From an uncultured Eubacteriales bacterium (lineage in GTDB: Bacteria; Bacillota; Clostridia; Christensenellales; CAG-138): a DNA stretch of 64,000 nt. Shown piece after piece: positions 7,981 through 16,937 of the stretch (positions are counted from its first letter, which is position 1; each line of letters begins with the position of its first letter). The stretch is from positions 1 through 64,000 of the forward strand of contig UQYI01000007.1 in the NCBI GenBank assembly GCA_900545265.1, written 5' to 3'. The notes beneath the pieces were generated by a model. That model had not been told where the DNA came from, did not search any database, and worked only from the letters and a program-made list of their open reading frames with translations. The translations under genes were made by a program, and so were the position numbers.

Positions 7981-9294
7981 ATGACAGTAACAGCCAAGTT
8001 TGGTGGAAGCTCCCTTGCCGATGCCGAACAATTCAAAAAAGTCCTATCCATTCTTCAGTCAGACCCTGCCCGCCGGTATGTGGTGGTCAGCGCCCCGGGA
8101 AAACGCTGGACCGATGAAGAAAAGATCACCGACCTGCTGTACCGTACCCATCGGCTGTTTCAGGAGGGAGGCGACTGGCAAGCCCCCTTTTCCCGGATCG
8201 AAGAACGGTTTTTATCCATTGAACGCCAGCTGTGCCTGCCGCTTCAGATGGAAGCAGCTCTCAGGCATATACAAAACCGGCTCTGTCAGGGAGCATCTGC
8301 CGCCTATATGGCCAGCCGGGGCGAATATCTGACAGCCCGGCTTCTGGCCGCCGCAACGGGTTTCCCGTTTGTAGACGCCGGGGAACTGATTCGTTTCCAT
8401 GAGGACGGCTCCTTAAACGACTCCGCCACACAAAAAGCCAGCTCTGCCCTGAAAGCGTATCCCTGCGCCGTGATCCCCGGATTTTACGGCACATATCCGG
8501 ACGGAGAAATATGCACCTTCTCCCGGGGTGGATCTGACATCACCGGCTCCCTGGTCGCCCGGGCGGTGCAGGCGGAGGTATATGAAAACTGGACGGATGT
8601 GGATGGGATCCTTATGGCTGACCCCCGTCTCGTTGCCACTCCTCCCATTCTGCCGGCCGTTTCCTATGGAGAGCTTCGGGAACTGAGCTATATGGGTGCC
8701 TCCGTCCTTCACGAAGATGCCATCTTCCCCGTGCAGCGAGCCCGTATTCCCATTCATGTGCGCAATACCAACCACCCGGATCGTTCCGGCACCTGGATCG
8801 TCAACGACGGAGCGCTTTCTTCTTCTCTGCGCACCGGCGCAGTGACCGGGATCGCCGGGAAGCGGGGCTTTACAGCCATCACTCTCACCAAGGATGGGCT
8901 GCGCCGGCACCGGGACTTTGCCGCCAGGCTGCTGAATATTCTCCTGCGGTATGACATAGCCGTGGAAAGTATGCCTTCCGGCATTGATAATATCTCCGTC
9001 ATCCTTCACGATTCAGACATTCGGGGAAAAATGGACGCACTGTACCATGATATTAAGGAAGAATTGCAGCCGGACACTCTGGAGATCGCCAGCTGCATAG
9101 CTCTCATCGCTACCGTAGGCAAGGGTATGGCCCGGAACCCGGGCATTGCCGCCCGATTGCTGAAAGCCGTGGCCCAAGCCGGTGTCAACGTGCGTATTCT
9201 GGATCAGGGCCCATCCGAAATGAATATTATCGTAGGGGTGGAGCAGCGTGATTTTGAAACGGCCTACCGGGCCATTTACTCCGCCTTCTGTTAA
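7981..9294 (+). CDS. lysC: Aspartate kinase
   Basis: A 437-residue aspartokinase that makes 4-phospho-L-aspartate, the entry to lysine, methionine, threonine and diaminopimelate. It begins MTVTAKFGGSSLADAEQ, the K-F-G-G-S/T-S nucleotide motif, and has FSRGGSDITGSLVA and ENWTDVDGILMADPR for the amino-acid kinase fold (1-290). Two ACT domains (about 300-437) close the protein; the second contains GVNVRILDQGPSEMNIIVGV, usual for feedback regulation by lysine or threonine. It stands alone with its own promoter and terminator. Lysine sensitivity cannot be predicted. GGAG precedes the ATG. Confidence 0.93.
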   Translation: MTVTAKFGGSSLADAEQFKKVLSILQSDPARRYVVVSAPGKRWTDEEKITDLLYRTHRLFQEGGDWQAPFSRIEERFLSIERQLCLPLQMEAALRHIQNRLCQGASAAYMASRGEYLTARLLAAATGFPFVDAGELIRFHEDGSLNDSATQKASSALKAYPCAVIPGFYGTYPDGEICTFSRGGSDITGSLVARAVQAEVYENWTDVDGILMADPRLVATPPILPAVSYGELRELSYMGASVLHEDAIFPVQRARIPIHVRNTNHPDRSGTWIVNDGALSSSLRTGAVTGIAGKRGFTAITLTKDGLRRHRDFAARLLNILLRYDIAVESMPSGIDNISVILHDSDIRGKMDALYHDIKEELQPDTLEIASCIALIATVGKGMARNPGIAARLLKAVAQAGVNVRILDQGPSEMNIIVGVEQRDFETAYRAIYSAFC

Positions 9295-9337
9295 AATACC
9301 TGCCGCAGATATGGGGACTGAGCACCAAAGAACAAAT

Positions 9338-9373
9338 CAAAAAGGTCAGAGCCAATCGGCTCTGACCTTTTTA
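9338..9373. terminator. Bidirectional terminator, lysC and HAD gene
   Basis: A near-perfect hairpin, AAAAAGGTCAGAGCC - aatc - GGCTCTGACCTTTTT, serves the + strand gene ending at 9294 and the minus strand gene ending at 9402. Confidence 0.9.
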
Positions 9374-9401
9374 CATGAACATATAAATAAGCGGCCAGCA
9401 A

Positions 9402-10007
9402 TCAAAGAATACCCTTTTCCTTCAGGACACCACGCAGTTCCTGCACATCTCCGTGAAAAACGATGCCATCCATGCCTGCATGTTCCGCCCCTTCTATATT
9501 GGCAATGCTGTCATCAATAAACAGACATTCCCTGGGATCCAGTCCAAACCGCACATAGAACAGCTCATAGATCTCATACTCCGGCTTTACCCGCTTTACA
9601 AAGGCAGAAACCATAGTTCCATCAAAGTATTGACTGCCAGGCACTCTGTTCCAGTACTCCGGCTGGCGGAAACTGGCGTTAGAAAGCAGATACACCCCGT
9701 ATCCCTTTTCCTTCAGTTCCTTGACCAGCGCTTCCATGCCTTCCACCGGCAATATGGGCCGGTCCCACTGATCCACCAGCGCATGGACATAAGGATGGAG
9801 TCTTTCCGGCAGTCGGCAGCACATGCTGGCAGCGGCCGCCGTTTCGTCCATGGAACCACGGTCCATGCGGGCCCAATCCAGAGACTGATATACATTCCGC
9901 TTCAGCAGGAGCTTATCTGCCTCAGGCACGCCCACCGCCTCCAGAAACACATCCGGCTCAAAACGAAGCAGTACGTTGCCCATGTCAAACACAATGTTGC
10001 GATACAT
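9402..10007 (-). CDS. HAD family hydrolase (YihX/HAD-IA type)
   Basis: A 201-residue HAD phosphatase. Motif I is FDMGNVLLRF (nucleophile Asp in DMG; the second position is Gly, not Asp, as in several HAD-IA members), motif II LLSNAS, motif III KRVKPEYEIY, motif IV FIDDS. The ATG at 10007 overlaps the TGA of the ABC permease (ATGA), so it is the last gene of the importer operon. A TTG three bases earlier is less likely. The close coupling to an importer suggests it may dephosphorylate the imported compound or a product of it, but the substrate is unknown. Confidence 0.88.
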   Translation of the reverse strand: MYRNIVFDMGNVLLRFEPDVFLEAVGVPEADKLLLKRNVYQSLDWARMDRGSMDETAAAASMCCRLPERLHPYVHALVDQWDRPILPVEGMEALVKELKEKGYGVYLLSNASFRQPEYWNRVPGSQYFDGTMVSAFVKRVKPEYEIYELFYVRFGLDPRECLFIDDSIANIEGAEHAGMDGIVFHGDVQELRGVLKEKGIL

Positions 10008-11668
10008 CAAACGATCTTTACCTTTCCTCTGGTTGCCCTGAACACAATGGCCAGGGAAATAATGGTGCTCACCGTCAGTATGGTGGCCAAGGCGGCAGCC
10101 GTGCCGTCACTCATACGCACCACTTCCTGATAAATAGCCACGGCGATGGTAGAGGTCTTGCCGCTGTACAGCATAATGGAGCTGGAAAGCTCATTGATGC
10201 AGGTGATCCAGCTGAGCACCGCCCCGGACATAATACCGGGAAGCATCATTCTGGCTGTTACGGTGAAGAAGGTCTTCATGGGGGAAACACCCAGGTTAAT
10301 GGAGGCTTCTTCCACAAAGGGATCCATCTGATACAGAAACGCGCTGCCCGACCGAACGGTATAAGGAAGCTTGCGGATAATGTAGGAAATGATCATAATG
10401 GCTGCCGTACCTACCAGCACCACCGGCTTGCGGTTAAAGGCCACGATCAGCCCGATACCCAGCACGGAACCCGGAATAACATATGGGAACATGATGAGCG
10501 TATCGATAAGATTGGCTACCTTGCCCTTTTTGCGCACCAGAATGTAGGATACCAGTATGCCTACAATGACGATGAACACAATGGCTACCAGAGAGAATAC
10601 GTAGGTATTGCGGATATTCTGCCCCAGCCGGGCCATAATGGTCCTGTAGTTGTTCAAATTTATCCCTTTGATGACGCCGGAGAAGCTTCTTTCAATGAAG
10701 GACTGGCACACCACCACTACCTGCGGCAAGAAGGCCAGCGCCACCACTATATAAATAGGAAGAGAAGCCAAAAACCGCTTGCCACCCCTGAGCTTTGTCT
10801 CCTGAGGCGGGCGCAGGGAACTCATCATATAATTGCGCTTATCCACTACCAGCTTCTGGAAGGCCAGCATCAGCAGCGAGCAGAACACAATGATCACCGA
10901 CAGGCAGGAAGCCATGTAGGGGTCTGTGGCGCTTTCAGACATGTACTCATTATATACCAGCACGGGAAGCACGGTGTAACCCTCCCCCAAAAGCATAGGA
11001 GTGCCGAAGTCCGCCAGGCAGGTCATGAATACCATGATGCAGCCCGCCAGAATAGAGGGCAAAATCACAGGCAAAGTCACCGTCCATATCCGGCGGAGCT
11101 TGTTCATGCCCAGGTTCTCTGCCGCTTCCTCCAAAGAACTGTCGATGCTGTTCATGGCCCCGGAGGTATACAGATAGATATAGGGGAACAGATGCAGCGT
11201 AAACACAAATATAATGCCGCCCCGGCCGTAAATGGTAGGCGCTGTAAGACCGATGGCTCCAAAAAGCTTGGCCAGCAGACCCGCACGGCCCATGAGGATG
11301 ATCCAGGAATAGGCCCCTATGAAGGGCGGGCTCATAAGGCTCATGATGATGAGGATATGCAGCACCTTTTTGCCGGGAATATTATACCGGGTCATCAGGT
11401 AGGCAATGGGTACTCCGATCAGCGTAGTGGTCAACACCGTAGAGAAACACACCACCATGGAACGAAGCAGTGTTTGATAATAGTAGGGTTTGGTGAAGAA
11501 CCGATGGAAGTTATAAAAGGTAAAACCCTCCACCTTGCTGGAAAAAACGCTCTTGGTCAGAATGGTATAAAAAGGGTATACAATGAACAGACACATGACC
11601 ACAATGACCAGTATCTTCGTGAAAAACCAGAAATCCGGCTTCCACTTGCTTCCCGTGGTCCGTTTCAC
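10007..11668 (-). CDS. Fe3+/polyamine-type ABC transporter permease, two fused permease domains
   Basis: A 553-residue membrane protein with two BPD_transp_1 domains in tandem (about 1-265 and 290-553), each with six membrane segments and an EAA loop: SLEEAAENLGMNKLRRIW and EEASINLGVSPMKTFF. This fused layout is that of FbpB, ThiP and PhnV-like permeases. It starts at GTG 11668, which overlaps the ATPase stop as GTGA. Substrates of the class include Fe3+, thiamine, spermidine and 2-aminoethylphosphonate; the sequence does not decide among them. Confidence 0.88.
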   Translation of the reverse strand: MKRTTGSKWKPDFWFFTKILVIVVMCLFIVYPFYTILTKSVFSSKVEGFTFYNFHRFFTKPYYYQTLLRSMVVCFSTVLTTTLIGVPIAYLMTRYNIPGKKVLHILIIMSLMSPPFIGAYSWIILMGRAGLLAKLFGAIGLTAPTIYGRGGIIFVFTLHLFPYIYLYTSGAMNSIDSSLEEAAENLGMNKLRRIWTVTLPVILPSILAGCIMVFMTCLADFGTPMLLGEGYTVLPVLVYNEYMSESATDPYMASCLSVIIVFCSLLMLAFQKLVVDKRNYMMSSLRPPQETKLRGGKRFLASLPIYIVVALAFLPQVVVVCQSFIERSFSGVIKGINLNNYRTIMARLGQNIRNTYVFSLVAIVFIVIVGILVSYILVRKKGKVANLIDTLIMFPYVIPGSVLGIGLIVAFNRKPVVLVGTAAIMIISYIIRKLPYTVRSGSAFLYQMDPFVEEASINLGVSPMKTFFTVTARMMLPGIMSGAVLSWITCINELSSSIMLYSGKTSTIAVAIYQEVVRMSDGTAAALATILTVSTIISLAIVFRATRGKVKIV

Positions 11669-12741
11669 AGGCTCAGCACCTCCTCATTCTCCGCCTCATA
11701 GAGGCTGATGCGCAGCGGATCAAAGCGCAAATGAACCTTTTCTCCGTTTTCATGAATGATGTTGGTATCCTTGGTGTACTCATTTACGATCAGGTTCTGT
11801 CCATCCTCCAGCTGTACTTCGTATTCAATGAAGTCCCCCAGGAAGGTGGAAAAGAGCACCGTGCCGGGCATCCCTTCCTCACTGAAAAACAGCTGCTCCG
11901 GCCGGGCAGAGATCTTAGCCGGGCCGGAATAGGCCCGACGAACCGGTACGCTGATGTTCAGCTCATTCTGGATGCTCACTTTGGCCTCTCCGCCCTGAGG
12001 CGCATCCACCTGGCAGTCCAGGAAATTACTTACGCCAATGAAGCCCGCCACAAAGGGATTCTGGGGCTTGGCATAGATCTCGTTGGGGGTGCCTATCTGC
12101 ATAATATGGCCGTCCTTCATAACGGCAATACGGTCGGAAATGGCCAGAGCCTCCTCCTGATCGTGTGTCACATAGATGGTGGTGATGCCCAACCGCCGCT
12201 GCAGTTTTTTGATAACGGAACGCATCTGCACCCGAAGCTTGGCGTCCAGATTGGAAAGGGGCTCATCCATGAGCAGTACGCTGGGTTCTATAACAAAGGC
12301 ACGGGCCAGCGCTACCCGCTGCTGCTGGCCGCCGGAAAGCTCGTTGGGCTTGCGGTCTGCCAGATGGCTGATCTGCACCAGTTTCAGAGCCTCGTCTACC
12401 CGGGGTTTGATCTCGTTGGCGGGAATGTGCCGGGCCTTGAGGCCATATGCTACATTGTCCCGTACGCTGAGATGCGGAAAGATGGCGTAGTTCTGAAACA
12501 CCATGCCGATATCCCGCTTATGGGCGGGCACGTCGTTGATGCGCTTGTCTCCAAAATAAAAATCGCCGCCTTCAATGGAATTGAAGCCTGCGATCATGCG
12601 CAAAAGAGTGGTTTTCCCGCAGCCGGAGGGCCCCAGCAAGGTAAAAAACTCCCCCTCCCGGATGTCCAGTGATACCCCATTCAAAGCGGTAAAGTCCCCG
12701 TACCGTTTTACAGCATCTCGGATAATGACTTGGTTGCTCAT
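11665..12741 (-). CDS. Fe3+/polyamine-type ABC transporter ATP-binding protein
   Basis: A 358-residue ATPase: Walker A GPSGCGKTT (about residue 40), Q-loop FQNYAIFPHLSV, signature LSGGQQQRVALARA, Walker B VLLMDEPLSNLDA, switch His in TIYVTHDQEEAL. A C-terminal TOBE/OB regulatory domain (about 240-358) is present, as in FbpC and PotA. The start is the ATG at 12741 with GGAGG upstream; the frame remains open to 12915 but has no start signal there. Gene order is binding protein, ATPase, permease, HAD hydrolase. Confidence 0.93.
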   Translation of the reverse strand: MSNQVIIRDAVKRYGDFTALNGVSLDIREGEFFTLLGPSGCGKTTLLRMIAGFNSIEGGDFYFGDKRINDVPAHKRDIGMVFQNYAIFPHLSVRDNVAYGLKARHIPANEIKPRVDEALKLVQISHLADRKPNELSGGQQQRVALARAFVIEPSVLLMDEPLSNLDAKLRVQMRSVIKKLQRRLGITTIYVTHDQEEALAISDRIAVMKDGHIMQIGTPNEIYAKPQNPFVAGFIGVSNFLDCQVDAPQGGEAKVSIQNELNISVPVRRAYSGPAKISARPEQLFFSEEGMPGTVLFSTFLGDFIEYEVQLEDGQNLIVNEYTKDTNIIHENGEKVHLRFDPLRISLYEAENEEVLSL

Positions 12742-12809
12742 AGCATGTCCTCCAGATAAAGATTGCAAGCCTGTTTGGCGGCAGGCCCTCCGTGGGATCC
12801 GTATACCCT

Positions 12810-12895
12810 TGGGGCATACACCGGATGCACCGGCCCATGCCCCAGGAGTATCCTTCATGCAGGACGGGGGAGGCACCCAAAGGGGTGCCTCCCCC
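12810..12895 (-). other. Two stem-loops between binding-protein and ATPase genes
   Basis: A perfect 13-bp stem, GGGGGAGGCACCC (12866-12878) with GGGTGCCTCCCCC (12883-12895), has a 4-base loop and no U-tract. A second hairpin pairs TGGGGCAT (12810-12817) with ATGCCCCA (12837-12844) around an inner CCGG-atgca-CCGG. Such intercistronic stems usually protect the upstream message, raising binding-protein yield over the membrane components. Confidence 0.7.
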
Positions 12896-12926
12896 GGTAC
12901 TGCTGGGTTCGACAATAAGCAAAAGC

Positions 12927-13973
12927 TTAGCCGACGGTCAGATCATTGAACTTCTCCTTAATGTCATCCCGATTCTGGGCGGCATAGGTGAAGTCATAGT
13001 TGCCCACATTGCACTCATCCAGGGGAGCCAGGCCCTCGGGGGTCAGGTCGCTGCGGACGGGGCGGCGCTTCCAGTCAGCATTCTGGGCCTTCTGGCACTC
13101 CAGACTGGTGACGAAATCGATGAACAGCTTGGCGTTCTCGGGGTTGGGGCAGTTCTTGATAAGAGCCACGCCATCGGGAACGGCAGAGTTCTTCTCGGGA
13201 TAGAGGAAGCCGATGTCGGGATTATCGGCATACAGCACAGCAGACTTTTCAATGGTCACGCCCACGGCATATTCGCCGGAAGCCACCAGCTTATGGCAGT
13301 TGCCGGAAGAATCCAGGATCTTGCCATCCAGATTCTCGATAAAGCGCTTTACCATATCCCAACCTTCGTCGATGGTGGGCTGGCTGAAGAGCATGGTGCA
13401 CAGCTGGGTGTAAGCGGAGCCGGACTTGGAGGGTGCGCAGTAAGCGATCTTGCCCTTGAGGGCGGGGTCGCAGAGGCCTTCCCAGGTGGTGGGGACGTCC
13501 TTCTCGTCGATGAGGGTCTTATTGTAAATGAAGACCATGGGCAGGGGGCTCTCGCCGATCCACTTGTCATCTGCATCCTTGTAAGCATCACCGATCACAT
13601 CGTCGTTGGCGCAGACATAGGCTTCAAAGTAATCGGTATAAGCAGCCAGAGTATCGGCACCGCCGCCCCAGAGAACATCGCCCTGAGGATTGGCAGCTTC
13701 TGCCACCAGACGCTGGCACAGCTCGCCGGTACCGGCGGCAATGACTTCTACCTCAATGTTGGGATACTTTTCCCGGAACTGGGCTACGCCTGCATTCAAA
13801 GGATCGGCATCATGGGGAGAATAGACTACCAGCTTGCCGGTGTAATCGGCATCAGCCTTGGCGGCGCCGTCTGCCTTGTTGTCGGCGGGGGTCTTGTCCG
13901 CATCGCCGCTGGTGCAAGCCACCAGACTCAAAGCTACCATGAGAGCCAGAACCATACAGAGAATCTTCTTCAT
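12927..13973 (-). CDS. ABC transporter substrate-binding lipoprotein (FbpA-like)
   Basis: A 348-residue solute-binding protein. MKKILCMVLALMVALSLVAC is a lipoprotein signal with lipobox LVAC, then an Ala/Asp-rich linker. The mature part has KLVVYSPHDADPLNAGVAQF, the first strand and ligand loop of the FbpA/PotD cluster D family, and PQGDVLWGGGADTL, usual in iron and phosphonate binding proteins. Start at ATG 13973, with AAAAAGGAGG upstream. It is the first gene of the importer operon; promoter at 14016-14043. The Fe-binding Tyr pair of classical FbpA is not evident, so a non-iron substrate is possible. Confidence 0.9.
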   Translation of the reverse strand: MKKILCMVLALMVALSLVACTSGDADKTPADNKADGAAKADADYTGKLVVYSPHDADPLNAGVAQFREKYPNIEVEVIAAGTGELCQRLVAEAANPQGDVLWGGGADTLAAYTDYFEAYVCANDDVIGDAYKDADDKWIGESPLPMVFIYNKTLIDEKDVPTTWEGLCDPALKGKIAYCAPSKSGSAYTQLCTMLFSQPTIDEGWDMVKRFIENLDGKILDSSGNCHKLVASGEYAVGVTIEKSAVLYADNPDIGFLYPEKNSAVPDGVALIKNCPNPENAKLFIDFVTSLECQKAQNADWKRRPVRSDLTPEGLAPLDECNVGNYDFTYAAQNRDDIKEKFNDLTVG

Positions 13974-13993
13974 AGTTTTCCTCCTTTTTAGTG

Positions 13994-14043
13994 ATCCCAA
14001 TGGGATTCTGTAGGTATTATATCAAATTATGAACAAATTGCAA
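13994..14043 (-). promoter_or_regulatory. Promoter and leader palindrome of the Fe3+/polyamine-type importer
   Basis: Minus-strand TTGCAA (14043-14038), 16-base spacer, TATAAT (14021-14016). Between the -10 and the ribosome site lies the palindrome ATCCCA-A-TGGGAT (13994-14006), placed where a repressor could act. Confidence 0.65.
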
Positions 14044-14103
14044 TATGCGGTAAAAAAGTTGTTAGCCGGGGCTGACGCTTTTTTGTCTGTTTTTTTGAAG
14101 ATA

Positions 14104-14132
14104 TTGCGTCCCGCTCTTTCAGCCTGTATACT
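14104..14132 (+). promoter_or_regulatory. Promoter of the L,D-transpeptidase gene
   Basis: TTGCGT (14104-14109), 17-base spacer, TATACT (14127-14132). The expected transcript start (about 14139) is only a few bases before the ATG at 14143. Confidence 0.55.
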
Positions 14133-14142
14133 GATGCCAGAT

Positions 14143-15243
14143 ATGAAAAAGAGCTTTCTTATTTTAAATATGTGTGTATGCGCCCTGCTGGGGCTCATGG
14201 GCTGTGCCAGAACTGCCGTTCCGGAGGCTTCGGTCTCACCTACGCCTCATCGGGTGGAACTTTCCTTAACGCATTTGCCCACCCATTCACCTACACCCCG
14301 GCCTACGGCCAGCCCTTCTCCTTCCCCTACACCGGCGCCTACTCCCAGGCAGCTGGCTCCGGAGGAAGAAAGCCCCCTGGCCGCCCAGGTACAGCAGCGG
14401 CTTATGGAACTGGGATATCTGCAAACGGAGGCCCCGTCCGGCATCTGCGATGCAAAAACCCGGGAGGCCATGGATAAGTTCCTCTGGCAGACGGAGTCGG
14501 AAGAGCAGCCCCCCGACGAAGGCTATGGAGAAGCTGCCATTGCCTCCCTCCTTTCCCCGGAAGCACCTGCCTTTGACGAATTCCTGTATCTGGCCCCCAC
14601 TATCCGTATGTCTTTTGCGGAGCTTATCGGCGATAACGGAGACTGGGAACTGCCCCTGGGCTACCCGCCTGCCGATACCTATCGCATCATCGTAGACATT
14701 GCCCATCAGGTGACTATGGTCTACACCCGGGACGAAGACGGCGCCTATACGGTGCCCGTGCGGTATATGCTCTGCTCCACTGGCCTGGGGAGCCGGACGC
14801 CCGTAGGCACCTTTTCCATGGGAGCTTACCGGCTGCGCTTCAGCCTTTTCGACCGGGATGGACGCTACGGTCAATACTGGACCCAGATCCGCCGGGCCAT
14901 TTACTTCCACACCACCCTGTATACCCGCCGGGACGCCGCCAGCTATCAGGCTTCCACCTTCAGGGAACTGGGGGAAAAGGCTTCTCACGGATGCATCCGG
15001 CTGACCGTTCCCGATGCCAGATGGATGTGGTATCACATTGCTCCGGGCACCAGCTGTACCATACGGCAGGGGGATCCCTCAGACAAAGAAACCGCTGCTA
15101 TTCGGGCAAAGCTGACCCTGGCCCAGCCCCCGGCCGAACAGCTGAAGCTGGTACCCGGCCAGATACCGGACACGGACAATTATGAGTATCTGACGCTCTC
15201 TCACGAAGTGCCCTTTGTGCAGGGTTCTCAAAACGGAAACTGA
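14143..15243 (+). CDS. L,D-transpeptidase lipoprotein with peptidoglycan-binding domain
   Basis: A 366-residue lipoprotein. MKKSFLILNMCVCALLGLMGC gives a lipobox LMGC; a Pro/Thr/Ser linker of about 40 residues follows; then a PG_binding_1 helical domain (AQVQQRLMELGYLQ...GICDAKTREAMDKF); then the YkuD catalytic domain, with IVDIAHQVTMVY at its start and the active-site SHGCIRL with Cys at about residue 284. The enzyme would make 3-3 crosslinks or attach proteins to peptidoglycan at the outer face of the membrane. The frame is open to 14029, but the lipobox favours 14143. No Shine-Dalgarno site is seen at either start. Confidence 0.88.
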   Translation: MKKSFLILNMCVCALLGLMGCARTAVPEASVSPTPHRVELSLTHLPTHSPTPRPTASPSPSPTPAPTPRQLAPEEESPLAAQVQQRLMELGYLQTEAPSGICDAKTREAMDKFLWQTESEEQPPDEGYGEAAIASLLSPEAPAFDEFLYLAPTIRMSFAELIGDNGDWELPLGYPPADTYRIIVDIAHQVTMVYTRDEDGAYTVPVRYMLCSTGLGSRTPVGTFSMGAYRLRFSLFDRDGRYGQYWTQIRRAIYFHTTLYTRRDAASYQASTFRELGEKASHGCIRLTVPDARWMWYHIAPGTSCTIRQGDPSDKETAAIRAKLTLAQPPAEQLKLVPGQIPDTDNYEYLTLSHEVPFVQGSQNGN

Positions 15244-15261
15244 GCCCCCTATACATACAGC

Positions 15262-15301
15262 AAAAAGCTCCCCCAGCCGACAGCACTGGGAGGAGCTTTT
15301 T
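15262..15301. terminator. Bidirectional terminator after the L,D-transpeptidase gene
   Basis: AAAAAGCTCC-CCCAG pairs with CTGGGAGGAGCTTTTT around a short loop, with a T-run on the + strand and an A-run that serves the minus strand gene ending at 15333. Confidence 0.85.
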
Positions 15302-15332
15302 CATTGAGTTTTACAGCATATGCATTTTGGGG

Positions 15333-16937
15333 TTACAGAGCTTCCCACCGGGCCGCCCCTTTGGTAAGCAGCCTCCGGTGCAGCAGCAGAGCCGCCACCC
15401 CCAATACCACCGCCGTCAACAGCAGATAGATTCGGCAGGAAATATACTTTTCCAGCATGAATCCCCCTGCCGTCAATAAGAAGGCCAGCACCCAGGAACC
15501 GAACAGGCAGATCATGGCGCTCATATTCTGCTTAATAGGTACGATCTCCGAAGTCCAGTTCAAATTTGGATTCCGCAGATCCAGCAGAAGCCCCGTTTCC
15601 GCCCACAGCCATATAAAGCTCAGCACTGCAGCGGCGCCGGTAAGGCACTCCGCCCAGGGCAGCCGCAAAGCGATCCAGCAGGCAATTAGGCAAAGCATGG
15701 CGGGGATCCCCGTCAGCAGCATATGCAGCTTACTCTTTGCCCGGAGCACCTGTTTTGCCGATACAGGCGCCGCCCGAAGGATCCACAGCTGTCTGCCCTC
15801 CAGCGACACGGAGGGTGCCGTGATAATATTCATGGATGCAATCAGACACACTACACCGACCGCCACCGCCGGAACAAGTTCCTGCAATGTTGGAATGCTG
15901 TCTCCAATGGCTTCCAGTGCCTGCCGTATGACCGGCCCCTTGAGCAGCACCGCCACTGCGCCGATGGGCATCAGCAAAACGCCCAGTCCGCCGTTGAGCA
16001 TATAGGCGGGGCTGTTTATAAACCGTTTCCATTCCCGTTGAAGCAGAGCTCTCTGCAGGCTTTGGGGGCGCAGGTACACCTTCCGGCTGACCTGCTTTTC
16101 TCCTCGGGTGGCCGCAGTGGCCAGGCGCATAAAGCTTTTGGACATGATCCAGACGGTCAGCGCCAGCAGCCCCAGAGCTATCAGGGTGAACAGGAGCATA
16201 TACAGTCCGTTTCCGGCAGCCCCCATGCCAAAGGCATAAAAAGGCCATGCCCAGATGCGGAGCTTTTCTCCTACGCTGGCGGCATTGCTGATCAGATACT
16301 GCATAAAGCTGTTCAGCTTAAAGTAGCAGAAGTAATACACACCCAGAAATGCCAGCGTAGCCAGTACCGAAACGATGCTTCTATGCTTGAGCTTTCCGGC
16401 TACCAGAGCCACCAGATACCCCAGGGCACAGGTAAGGGCCACCACTACCGCCCCCAGCAGAAACAGCAGCAGCAGTGAGAACACTATGGCAGCTGCCCCG
16501 GGCTGTGCTACGAACCAATAGACAATGGCTGCCGGCAGATAGACCATACCGCTGTACAGCATGGCCATGGCGTATACACCCACCATGCGGGAAAGCAGAA
16601 TGTAGGCAGGAGGTATGGGCATAGACAGCAGCATATCGTTGTCCTTCCCCTGATACAGGCCGGCATAAGTATTGAATACGCTGCCGAACACCCCCATGGC
16701 CAGAGCCATCAGACCCATAATGGCAAAGAACAGCCAGTCCATGCCGCTATTTATCATGTTCTGGGCCAGCAGCAGGGCCATACCACCGAAAAATACCGCC
16801 AGAAACAGTATCAGCACCACAAACAGGGTAATATAGCCGGCGGCCTTCCCCCGGCTGCGCCGCTTCCCTGTTTTTCTGTCTATAAAATAAGAACTGTTCA
16901 GCTCAAAAAGCTGCTTTTTTATCAATGTTCGAATCAT
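15333..16937 (-). CDS. ABC-2 type transporter permease
   Basis: A 534-residue membrane protein with about 12 hydrophobic segments and a basic cytoplasmic middle, of the large ABC-2/putative exporter permease class common in Clostridia. The N-terminus (LIKKQLFELNSSYFIDRKTGKRRS) is typical of that class. ATG at 16937 overlaps the ATPase stop as ATGA. With the ATPase at 16934-17638 it forms one exporter; the cargo is unknown. Lack of a dedicated resistance or biosynthesis gene nearby leaves both drug efflux and lipid or peptide export open. Confidence 0.82.
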   Translation of the reverse strand: MIRTLIKKQLFELNSSYFIDRKTGKRRSRGKAAGYITLFVVLILFLAVFFGGMALLLAQNMINSGMDWLFFAIMGLMALAMGVFGSVFNTYAGLYQGKDNDMLLSMPIPPAYILLSRMVGVYAMAMLYSGMVYLPAAIVYWFVAQPGAAAIVFSLLLLFLLGAVVVALTCALGYLVALVAGKLKHRSIVSVLATLAFLGVYYFCYFKLNSFMQYLISNAASVGEKLRIWAWPFYAFGMGAAGNGLYMLLFTLIALGLLALTVWIMSKSFMRLATAATRGEKQVSRKVYLRPQSLQRALLQREWKRFINSPAYMLNGGLGVLLMPIGAVAVLLKGPVIRQALEAIGDSIPTLQELVPAVAVGVVCLIASMNIITAPSVSLEGRQLWILRAAPVSAKQVLRAKSKLHMLLTGIPAMLCLIACWIALRLPWAECLTGAAAVLSFIWLWAETGLLLDLRNPNLNWTSEIVPIKQNMSAMICLFGSWVLAFLLTAGGFMLEKYISCRIYLLLTAVVLGVAALLLHRRLLTKGAARWEAL

